This document shows positions 9,495-19,000 of a stretch of DNA of 64,000 nt, in pieces (position 1 is the stretch's first letter; every line of letters starts with the position of its first letter). The notes beneath the pieces are model-generated. The model was not told where the DNA came from. It ran no database searches and saw only the letters and a list, made by a program, of their open reading frames with translations. Both the position numbers and the translations under genes were made by a program. Location: positions 4,780 to 68,779 of the forward strand of contig JAURNF010000218.1 of the NCBI GenBank assembly GCA_030830285.1. The letters run 5' to 3'. Source of the stretch: Candidatus Kapaibacterium sp. (GTDB taxonomy: Bacteria; Bacteroidota; Ignavibacteria; Kapaibacteriales; Kapaibacteriaceae).

Positions 9495-10250
9495 CTACCA
9501 TTCAGCCGATGGATCGAGGCGATACACCTCTGTCATTTCATCGAGCATCGGTTGCAGATGATCCGTGTGATATCCCTTGCGTCCACCAAACTGCGCGTCC
9601 GCTGTTGAAGGCACATCAAGTGTCGAAGGTGCTAGGAGCTCGGCAACCATCGCTAACCAGCGCTCTTGCGTTGCGGCTTCGCCAATGCAGATACCTTCGT
9701 CGATAAGCGCTTGTTCGTGATTACCCGGCTCAAACATACCCAGTGCGTATGGCCACGCTTCACGGAGGGCCGACTGCATGCGGGCGTGCGATTCTTCGTT
9801 CCCCTTTGCTCCGAGCTGCACCATCCATGTTTGTGCATGGTACAAGTGATACTTGAGCTCGCCATGAATCTTGCGAGCAAGCTTCGCAAGCGGCTCAACG
9901 CTGCTCTGTGACAGTGCTGTCCAACGCACGTATTCAGCGACATCAAACAAGAAGTGGCGTACGAGTGAGAAGTCGTACTCACCGATCGGTAGTTCAACGA
10001 AATGCGAGCAACGCATGTGCTCTGCGTTGCGCATGAAGGCAGCCGTATCAGGCTCTGGCTCGCCACAGAGCTCATGCATGATCGCATACAATGCTTGGGC
10101 GTGACCCAGCTTGTCTTGTGCAATCGATGAGAAGGCGATGTCTTCTTCCAAGATCGGACCCAGTCCTGTCCACTCAGAGTGGCGATGTGCAAGGACCAAC
10201 TCATCATCTGCCATACGATAGCAGAGATCTGCAAGCGCAGCAGTGTTCAT
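9495..10250 (-). CDS. paaC: Phenylacetyl-CoA epoxidase subunit PaaC
   Basis: This 251-residue, mainly helical, ferritin-like protein matches PaaC (PaaI). Characteristic stretches are YRMADDELVLAHRHSEWTG (12-30), FSSIAQDKLGHAQALY (about 40-56), FLFDVAEYVRW and GELKYHLYHAQTW. PaaC is the structural partner that binds the catalytic PaaA in the epoxidase core and is itself inactive in the known enzyme. The ATG overlaps the paaB stop by four bases, so translation is coupled. Confidence 0.92.
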   Translation of the reverse strand: MNTAALADLCYRMADDELVLAHRHSEWTGLGPILEEDIAFSSIAQDKLGHAQALYAIMHELCGEPEPDTAAFMRNAEHMRCSHFVELPIGEYDFSLVRHFLFDVAEYVRWTALSQSSVEPLAKLARKIHGELKYHLYHAQTWMVQLGAKGNEESHARMQSALREAWPYALGMFEPGNHEQALIDEGICIGEAATQERWLAMVAELLAPSTLDVPSTADAQFGGRKGYHTDHLQPMLDEMTEVYRLDPSAEW

Positions 10251-10642
10251 TCTGTTGTTCCTTCCTGGGATTGCTTCTTGAACGCTTCGACCTTGTTGCG
10301 CACCATGTACGCACCAACATCACGATACTTCTTCTCCGGTGTTGTTGCGAAGATGTCAGCATCTTCGGCTGACATCGTGAACACATCACGCGTATTCACG
10401 ACCCACAGATTCGTGGTCTGACCGCGACGTCCATACTGTTCCTTCGCGAGCAACAGAGCGAGCTCGTGGTTTGGAGCATGAACGCAGCCGACATGCGTGT
10501 GATGGGCACCAGTCTTCGCCTGGTGAAACACCTCGAAGGTCTGAAACTGATCCAGCTCTGGTTTTGGTTCCAACGGAGCTGATTGTTCCGCGTCGAGATT
10601 CATCCGCGAGACGCGCGGATCGATAGAAATAATCGTAGCCAT
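10247..10642 (-). CDS. paaB: Phenylacetyl-CoA epoxidase subunit PaaB
   Basis: This 131-residue protein has a PaaB core from about residue 33 (FQTFEVFHQAKTGAHHTHVG, then AKEQYGRRGQ, LWVVNTRDV). It carries an N-terminal extension of about 30 residues compared with the roughly 95-residue enterobacterial protein. PaaB bridges PaaAC units in the epoxidase complex. It is the first gene of the operon: a -7 element ends four bases before its ATG and the gene further upstream is an unrelated T9SS protein. The usual paaA neighbour is therefore absent. Confidence 0.9.
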   Translation of the reverse strand: MATIISIDPRVSRMNLDAEQSAPLEPKPELDQFQTFEVFHQAKTGAHHTHVGCVHAPNHELALLLAKEQYGRRGQTTNLWVVNTRDVFTMSAEDADIFATTPEKKYRDVGAYMVRNKVEAFKKQSQEGTTE

Positions 10643-10646
10643 GGCG

Positions 10647-10654
10647 CAAAAATA
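10647..10654 (-). promoter_or_regulatory. Putative -7 element TATTTTTG of the paaBCD operon
   Basis: Minus-strand TATTTTTG matches TAnnTTTG and is followed by CGCC and the ATG at 10642. No Shine-Dalgarno fits between them, which suggests a leaderless or near-leaderless mRNA. Confidence 0.5.
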
Positions 10655-10664
10655 AGACTGTGGT

Positions 10665-10681
10665 GTCTGATTATCTCAGAC
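10665..10681. repeat. Inverted repeat between the T9SS gene end and the paaB promoter
   Basis: GTCTGA and TCAGAC flank a five-base centre (TTATC on the plus strand). It lies about 10 bases upstream of the paaB -7 element, where an operator could sit. It could equally be a small terminator stem for the upstream gene, since a T-rich stretch follows on the minus strand. Confidence 0.4.
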
Positions 10682-10688
10682 TTCCTTC

Positions 10689-12992
10689 TTAGCGGTGCAC
10701 TAAGATTGTAGAGGAGCGTAGGCGCACACCGCCGGATTCCAGGTGCAACGTGTATGACCCCGACGTAAGATGTCCTACGTCCAACGTGAGGTCGGTGCTG
10801 GCCCCTTGCCGCACCTCGTACGTCCATTCGCCTACCACACGCCCTGTAACATCGCAGAGAAGCACCTGTACGTCGCGCTGAGGCGCTCCTCGCACGAGAA
10901 GCGCACCGATGCGTGCCTCGCCCGATACAGGCATCGGAAACGGATCGGACAACCGCCACGCATCACCCGCGGAGTACACCAAGGTCATCACATCCACGTT
11001 GCAGCGCGACGTGCCCTGGAAGGTGAGAGGTTGTCCGTTGCTCCGCACAGGGATGTACCACGTTGAGCACGTATCAGGAAGTGCAAGCGTGTCGACAACA
11101 CGTCCGGTATCGATCGCCGACACACACAACGTGAAGCGTCCAACCTCTTGCGGCGCAATGACCACTGGGAGCTGCGATTGTGGAATCGACACGAACACAT
11201 TTCCAAGCAGGTATGGTCGTGCGATTACGAGCGGCTCAGTCGTCGATCGATTGCGAACAACCACGTCGCCACATGCGATCGTGCCAATCGGATGATCTTG
11301 CACGACGATGCTGGAATCAGATGCTGACGCGAATTGGATCTCGGCCTTGTTACGTGTTTCGAGCTTCACTACCGTAACGGTATCGGAAACTCCTATGCAG
11401 CCGAATGAATCAATTACTGTGACGTACCACGTGCCCCCTTCACCAACGGTGATGCTCTGCGATGACTCGCCGCTGCTCCACTGATACACATCGAATCCAC
11501 TCGGTGCGCTGAGCACAACGACTTCGTCAAGGCATATGCGTAAGGGGCGATTCGCTTGAATTGTTGGTTCGGGGTTAGGATGAATAACAGCAGTTGCTGC
11601 TGCACTACGTGTGCATCCATTCGTATCCACAACGGTGCACGTGTACTGTCCAGCTGTTGACGCGACAATGCTGCGCGTCGTATCACCAGTGCTCCAGAGG
11701 AAGGACACAAACGGCCCCTCGACAGTGAGCGTGATGCTATCGCCTTCACACACGAATGGTTTCGAGAGTGTGATCGTTGGCTCCGTCGACGGACGGAAGC
11801 GAAGTTCAATTGTATCGGACGCGCTTTGGCAGGTAGCAGGATCATACACTGTTACGGCGTAGACACCAGCTGTTGTAAGTGCACGCGTTGGTGACGACGC
11901 GCCATCGCTCCATTTGATGGCAGTTTGCGTTGTGATAACGCGTACATCGAGAACTTCGCCTTCGCAGAGCTCTACGACACGTGCGTCTGGCTCAATGCGA
12001 ACATCAGGTTTTGGTGCCGAGAAGTTTGTCTTATACACGCCATCACCAACGCACCATCCAAGCGTATCGTTGATGAACCACACATCATCGACATTGCCAC
12101 GAATGCCACAGTTGCGACGCGTCCACGACTGACCATAGTCATCGGTGTAGAGTACCGTTCGTTCGTCGCCGACACCCCAGCCTCGGCGTTCATCGATGAG
12201 GAACGTGCCGAACATATTGCTACCTGTGGGCGACTCGCGCCACGTACGTCCGGCATCGCGACTGAAGCGAAGGCTACCAACGCCACGCGTGTTACCATCG
12301 CAATTCGTACCAGATGTTGGCAGAAGGATCGAGTTGCCAACAACAGAAAGCTCCTCTGTCCAGATCTTTGCACCAGTGCTCGAGTAGAATCGCCATGTAC
12401 GACCGAAGTCTTCGGTTCGCCATAGCACTCCGCTACTGACGGCATATCCAGAGCCATCGCGGAATATCAACCCGTCGCTCAACCCTGATAGTGGTTCACT
12501 GGTGTAAAACACCGACCACGACTGTCCCGCATCTGTCGTGCGGAAGAAACCTTGCAATCCCGTTGCGCAACCACCAACGAAGTACAGACCCTCACGTTGA
12601 TTGATCCAGTACGAGCCCCAACCCTTTTCGCGATTCGGGTCAAACGGCGAAATGTCTTGCCATGAGCGTCCACCATCAGTACTGCGGAACACTCCTGCTT
12701 CTCCCGACGTGTATCCGACTTGAGGCGTAAGAAACTGCACGTACTCCAGGAATGCGTTCGGTATCTGCGAACCCTGCCACGTCGTTCCACCATCGGTGGT
12801 ACGAATGATATACCCCTCGATGCTACATGCCCACCCATACTGTGGGTTCGAAGGCAAGAAGAACACATCCAGGTAGTATCCGCGATTGTACGGGGCTGGC
12901 AGTTGCATCTCTTCCCACTGAGCGGAGAGCTGTGTCCAACCTGTGACCAGGATGCAAACCGTCAGTATGAGTTGCTTGAGGATGGGATGCAT
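10689..12992 (-). CDS. Secreted Ycf48/BNR-repeat T9SS protein
   Basis: The protein has 767 residues. A signal peptide (about 1-24, ending QLSA) leads into a propeller (about 25-330) with repeated Ycf48/BNR motifs such as RTTDGGTTW, RSTDGGRSW, RTTDAGQSW, RTEDFGRTW, FSRDAGRTW and YTDDYGQSW. Three Ig-like domains with paired cysteines follow (about 335-570, SDGASS, WSTGDTTRSI, WSSGESSQSI). A beta-sandwich resembling choice-of-anchor domains comes next, and a T9SS-like tail ends the protein (DPFPMPVSG ... LTSGSYTLHLES ... ILVHR). It is inferred to be exported by T9SS. It begins shortly after the terminator of the giant gene, and no strong Shine-Dalgarno precedes the ATG. Confidence 0.85.
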   Translation of the reverse strand: MHPILKQLILTVCILVTGWTQLSAQWEEMQLPAPYNRGYYLDVFFLPSNPQYGWACSIEGYIIRTTDGGTTWQGSQIPNAFLEYVQFLTPQVGYTSGEAGVFRSTDGGRSWQDISPFDPNREKGWGSYWINQREGLYFVGGCATGLQGFFRTTDAGQSWSVFYTSEPLSGLSDGLIFRDGSGYAVSSGVLWRTEDFGRTWRFYSSTGAKIWTEELSVVGNSILLPTSGTNCDGNTRGVGSLRFSRDAGRTWRESPTGSNMFGTFLIDERRGWGVGDERTVLYTDDYGQSWTRRNCGIRGNVDDVWFINDTLGWCVGDGVYKTNFSAPKPDVRIEPDARVVELCEGEVLDVRVITTQTAIKWSDGASSPTRALTTAGVYAVTVYDPATCQSASDTIELRFRPSTEPTITLSKPFVCEGDSITLTVEGPFVSFLWSTGDTTRSIVASTAGQYTCTVVDTNGCTRSAAATAVIHPNPEPTIQANRPLRICLDEVVVLSAPSGFDVYQWSSGESSQSITVGEGGTWYVTVIDSFGCIGVSDTVTVVKLETRNKAEIQFASASDSSIVVQDHPIGTIACGDVVVRNRSTTEPLVIARPYLLGNVFVSIPQSQLPVVIAPQEVGRFTLCVSAIDTGRVVDTLALPDTCSTWYIPVRSNGQPLTFQGTSRCNVDVMTLVYSAGDAWRLSDPFPMPVSGEARIGALLVRGAPQRDVQVLLCDVTGRVVGEWTYEVRQGASTDLTLDVGHLTSGSYTLHLESGGVRLRSSTILVHR

Positions 12993-13022
12993 AGTGTGAT
13001 GATGTAGTGACGGCCCCAGCCC

Positions 13023-13059
13023 TAAAATAAAAACGGGGACGCACCGAAGTGCGTCCCCG
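13023..13059 (-). terminator. Rho-independent terminator of the giant surface-protein gene
   Basis: On the minus strand an 11-bp perfect stem (CGGGGACGCAC / GTGCGTCCCCG) closes on a UUCG tetraloop of the very stable C(UUCG)G type. A T-rich tail (TTTTTATTTT) follows. It lies 28 bases after the stop of the 13088-23809 gene. Confidence 0.92.
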
Positions 13060-13087
13060 CTTGACCAAATCTGGTCGGAATGTCAGA

Positions 13088-16000
13088 TTACTGACGGACC
13101 ATGCGAGCTACCCAGCGCTGGCTGCCTGCAGATACAACCACGTTGTATGCACCGGCTGAGAGTGTACCCATGTCTACTGTTGCGCGGAAGTTACCTGCAA
13201 CTGATGTCTCGTTGAGAGTCATCACGAGTTCGCCAAGAGCGTTGACGAGTTCGATGCGGACTGGGCCAGCTTCGCTGACGATTGTCTCGATGGTGAAGCG
13301 ACCGTTCGTTGGATTTGGCGACACGCGGAGAGCTGCCTGATGGCCTGCTACTACGTCGTCGTTTACGTCCGTGAGGATCACGTCGAAGCCTTCAGATGTG
13401 TTCTCACAACCATTTGCATCTGTGATGCGCACGCGGTATGTACCTGGGAGGTTAACCGTGAGCTGCTTGTTAGCTGCGCCTGGCATGTCAACACCGTTGC
13501 GAATCCACTGATATGCTGTAGCTGCTGTTGAGTTCGCTGAAAGCACATCACCCATACGCTGGATTGTTGGAACCGCTGGGAGGTTGTTGACTGTGATTGA
13601 TGTCTTGGCCGATACAGCTGGGCATGTCTGGTTTGCAACCGTGACAAAGTACTCACCTGCGCGGTCAACTGTGATCGTGCGACCAACAACACCGTTCGAC
13701 CATACATAGCTTGTGTAGCCTTCTGGAGCTGTGAGCGTTACCGCTCCACCTTCGCAGAATGTTGTTGGGCCATTGACCGTAACAACCGGTGTTTGTACAC
13801 GATTCATCGTGAGCTTGACTGTGTCCGATACACCTGCACAGCCGTTGACGTCAACAACTTGGCAGAAGATGTCATCGCTTGCCTTGACAACGATGCTGCG
13901 TGATGTACCGTACGATACGCCGTTTTGTGATACCCATGTGTAGTTGACATATCCAGCAGGTGCGCTGACTGTTGCCGAGTCACCTGTGCAGAATGTGCCG
14001 TTTACAACTGTGAGTGTCGGTGTTGGCTTAGCATATACTGTCACGTCAACTTCTGTCGATGTGCCTGTGCAGCCGTTGCCATCAGATACCGATACAGTGT
14101 ACGAGCCAGACTCTGTAACTGTGACTGACTGCGTTGTTGCACCGTTCGACCACAGGTAGCCGCTAAAGCCAGCTGGTGCCGTAAGTGTTACGCTGCCGCC
14201 TTCACAGAATGTGAGTGGACCGCTGATTGTAACGATTGGGAGTGCGCTTGGGAACACGTTAACGCGTACTGTATCCGAACGGTTTGAGCAACCATTTGCA
14301 TCTGTTACAACACACCAGTAGTTACCTGTTGTGCGAACAACGATGCTGCGTGCTGTCTCACCTGTGTTCCAGACGTAGTTCGAGAAGCCGAGAGGAGCGC
14401 TGATTGTGACATCACCACCTTGGCAGAATGTTGTTGGTCCAGAGACCGACAGCTGTGCTTGTGGGAGTGCGTTCACTGTTACTTGACGCTGGTTCAGGAC
14501 TGTGCAGCCGAAGCCGTTTGTTTCCGAAACCGTAAGCGTAGCAACACCTGGGAGTGTCCATTCAACTGCAACGTTTGGTGTGCCTTGGCCAGAGCGGATG
14601 ATGTTTCCGCCTGTGAGCGACCATACGTATGTGTTACCTGGAACACCTACTGTGCTGTAGTTCTCAACTGTGTTCTGACATGCGCTTGAAGCACCAACGA
14701 TCGATGGGTTTGGAAGCGGGTTAACTGTGACGCTAAGCGTACCAGTTGCCGTGCAACCGAAGGTCGATGTGTGGAGGCACGTAACTGTACCTGTCACTGG
14801 TGTCGAACCACCGTTTGCCCACTGAACGTTGAGTGTGAGCGTGCCTTGACCAGAGACGATAGCACCACCCGTTACCGACCATGTCGGTGTAAGCGAGCCA
14901 GATGCGCCTGTGATCGTTGGGATGCTCGATGTGTACGAAGCCGTATTCACTGTCGCTGGGCTGTCTGTGAGATCTGTCGCGCAGACAACTGTTGGACCTG
15001 TGATTGTTGGTACTGGTGGGATCGGACGGATTGTAACATTCAGCGTTGTTGTTGCGAAGCAAGTACCAGCTGGTGCCACATCAGCAACATCTTCACGTAC
15101 TGTGACCGATGCTGTGCCTGTGTTTGGCCATACTGGAGCTGTGCACGTTACGCGGAATGTGTTTGGAGCCGTCTGAACACCTGTGCCGCCAATTGCCGAC
15201 CAAGTGTATGTGTTACCTGTCACGAGTGGTGTTGTGTAGTCAAACGTAGCGTTGCCGCATGGGTTGACTTCGCCTGTGATGACCGGTGTTGGCGTACGAC
15301 GGATGTCGATCTGCTGTGTCGTTGTCGTGATGCAGTCAGAGCCAGGAACTGTCTCTGTGCATGCGACTGTACCCGCACCAGCTGCACCCCACTGAACCGT
15401 GATCGTGTTGGTGTTCTGACCCGAAAGGATCGTACCACCAGTTACTGCCCACTGGAATACGTTGTCTGGTGTTGCTGTCACAGCATACGTGTGTGTGCTG
15501 TTGTTGCAAACCACGCCTGGACGACGTGTTGATGGGTTACCGAATCCTGTTGCCGACGTGATTGCCGGTGTTGGGATTGGGTTAACACGAACGTTGATTG
15601 TCTGAACACCGACGCAGAAACCACCAAGGGCTGTTTCTGTGACCGTCATTGTGTGGAGACCTGGCTGAATCCAGCGAACTGTGATTTCGCTAGCTGCTGG
15701 ATAACCAGCAACTGTTTGGAACGCATTAGCTGGAGTGATCGACCAGTTGTATGTGCTACCTGGAACTGTGAGTGTAGCGTATGTATGTGTCTTGTCGATA
15801 CATACTACGCGTGCCCCGTCGATTGCAGGTGTTGGCTGGTAACCGACAGCAACGTTAGCAGTGCGTGTTGTAGCGCAAGTCGTGCCTGTTGTTGTCTCAG
15901 TTACTGTGATTGTGCCGTTACCTTGGTTCTGCCAGTTCACAAGAACTTGGTTGCCTGTAGCTGAACCAACTACTGTACCACCAGTTACTGTCCAGTTGAA

Positions 16001-19000
16001 CGTGCTCGCAGCGTTAGCTGGTGTCGAGTACGTGATCTGCTGGCCTTGGCAAGCTTGGTTAAGATTGCCACCTGGTGTTACGCGTGAGATTGCTGTAGCT
16101 GTTGGTGTTTGCTTGACAACTACCGTAGCAATCTGTGTGCGTGCGCAGTTACCCGATGAGTTCACTTGTGTTACCGACAGCGTCCATGAGCCCGCTGTTG
16201 TCCACTGAACATTGATCGTGCTGCTAGCTGGGTTCGATACGATCGAACCACCACCGCTTACTGTCCAAGCATACGAATGACCAGCGTTGTCGTCTGTGCT
16301 GTACTCTACAGTTTCGCCAGAGCAGACCACTGTTGGACCAGCGATGTATGGATTCGGCTGCTCTTCAACTGACACGTTACGTGTGAGTGATGTCGAGCAG
16401 TTCGTTCCAGTTGTGCTGATTGTAACGCTTACAGTCTGGTTGCCAAGTGTTGTCCACTGAACAGCGACATCATTTGTGCCTGCGCCGTCTGTGATCGCTC
16501 CACCTGTTACAGTCCATGTGTATGTCTGACCTGCAACGTTTACGACTGTGTAGTTTTCGATTGAACCGTTACATACAACTGCTGGACCGCTGATAGCTGT
16601 CTGCGTTGGTGTCTGGTTCACAACAACGTTCATCGTAGCTGTCGCTTGGCAGTTAGCCGAAGCATTGCGCTGCGTGACTGTTACTGTGTGTGTACCTGCT
16701 GTAGTCCATTTGACTGAGTACGAGTTGCTTGTTGTACCCGACACTGCCGTACCACCACCCGAAAGTGTCCACTGATATGTGTGGCCAGCAACCGCTGGTG
16801 TGCTGTACGACGTTGTTGTGCCAGTACATACAGGCGATGTACCTGTGATAGCTGGAGCTGGTTGATCTTCAACAGCAACGTTACGTGTGAGTGATGTCGA
16901 ACATGTTGTACCAGCCGTTGTGATTGTTACACCAACTGTCTGTGTACCAACTGTTGTCCACTGAACACTGATTGCGCTTGTGCCATTACCGCTGACAATT
17001 GCACCACCAGTTACTGTCCAGCTGTATTCCTGACCACCACCATTTGTAACGCTGTAGTTCTGTGTTGAACCGTTACATACCGTTGCAGGGCCAGCAATCG
17101 CTGTCTGCGTTGGCATTGAATTGATTGTCACAAGAACAGAAGCGCTGTTCGAGCAACCCGATGCTGTGTTTGTCTCTGTTACTGTGACTGTTGATGACAA
17201 CGTCGCACCAGGTGCTGGGTTGTTCCACTTAACAGTAAGAGCATTTGTGCCTGAACCACTCAGAATCGTTGCATTACCAAGCGACCATGAGTATGTGTTG
17301 CCAGCATTGTTTGTTGTGCTGTATGTCTGTGTTGAATTACCACAAACATTTGTTGCACCTGTGATGATCGGAGCTGGTGGGTTTACAACAGTTACGTTCT
17401 GAGCGACCGTCGTTGTGCACTGAGTTGCGCTGTGCCACTTCGAGAGTGTTACTGTGCCTGTGCCTGTTGTCGTCCAGTTGACGTCTACTGTAGAAGCATT
17501 GTTCGCACCCGAGATAGCACCGTTTGCAGATACTGTCCAGAGGTAGCCGAACGTACCAGTTGTTGCGTCTGAGTTGCCGTATGTGATTGTCTGGTTAACG
17601 CATGCACCACCAACTGAACCACCTGCTGTTACGCGTGTGATTGTTGGAACTGGTGTTGCGGCAAGCGAAACAACCTTGCTTACTGTCTTCGAACATGTTG
17701 TAGCTGTTGCAGTCTCAGTTACCGAGATCGTGAAGTTGCCACCAGCAAGATTGCCAGCGAGAACTGTAGCTGATGCTGTGTTAACACCTGCTGTGATCGT
17801 ACCGTTACCTGTGATTGCCCAGTTGTACGTGTTGTTCGGAGCGTTGTTAGCTGTTGAGAATGTTGCAACAGCATTGTCACACATCGTTGTTGGACCGCTG
17901 ATCACCGGTGTTGGTGTTGCGCGGACGTTGACAGTGATCGTGTTACGAGCGACACAGCCAGCTGGAGTTGTCTCTGTGAGTGTCACTGTTGCAGAGTTCG
18001 TTGGAGTTGAGCCCCAAGTAACTGTGATCGTGTTCTGGTTCAGAGCTGTAACCGTTGATGGGCTAGCTACTGTACCTGCACCCGCTGCACCACCTGGTGT
18101 TGTGATTGTACCACCAACTACGTCCCACTTGTATGTATCACCCGTGTAGAGTGTTGACGAGTAGTTCGATGTAGATGTTGGCGAACCTGGGTTGTTCTGG
18201 CACACGTCCGTTGGACCAACAATAGCTGGTGTTGGGAGTGGGTATACCGTTACGTTCATCGACTTCGTCGAAGAACATGCACCCCATGATGCCGGAAGTG
18301 TCACGACGCAAGTAACTGTACCTGTGCCTGAACCGCCTGTTGTGTTCCACTCACCGATGATGTCAGTTGTGCCTTGACCCGAGCGGATCGTACCAGACAC
18401 TGTACCTGTTGACATCGACCATGCATATGTGGTTCCTGTTGGGAACGTACATGTTGCACCAAGCGTACGCTTGAGCGAGTATGTCTTGATGTGCTCTTCG
18501 TAGCCACCGTACACACATGCTGTAGCATCACCTTGAACGAATGCATCAAATGGTGTTGGGTAGAGCGTAACTGAACGTGTTGTTGTGTCCAAGCAACCGT
18601 TTGCATTCTCAGCAATCAAACGTACTGTATGTGTCTGAGTTTCTGGTGAGCCTGCAACTGGGTTGCATGATACTGCGTAGTCACCCCATGTCACTGTGAA
18701 CGGATTCACAGTGTTGTTAACCGTGCGGTTAGCAAACGTTGGTGTTGTTCCTGCTGGAGGCGTTGTTGTGAACGTCCAATCAAAGAACTGGTTCGGAGCT
18801 GGTGTTACGTTGCCCGGAGTGAAGACTGTTGTTGAACCACCGCATGCTGTTGCATTTGATGAGATCGAAGCAACTGGCTTCTCGAGAACTGCTACTACTG
18901 TCGAACCGTATGACTGCAAGCAACCACCCGCTGGGATAGCGCGTGTGTGCGTTGCGTTCTGTACGAGTGCTGCCGATACATCAACCGTGACGTTCGATGA

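Noticed and set aside
14771..18149. Several open frames of 100-250 codons on the plus strand opposite the giant gene (for example 14771-15532 and 17574-18149)
   Set aside because: They mirror the repetitive threonine/valine codons of the minus-strand gene, have abnormal Cys/Trp or Val/Pro-rich compositions, lack ribosome sites and show no recognisable domain.
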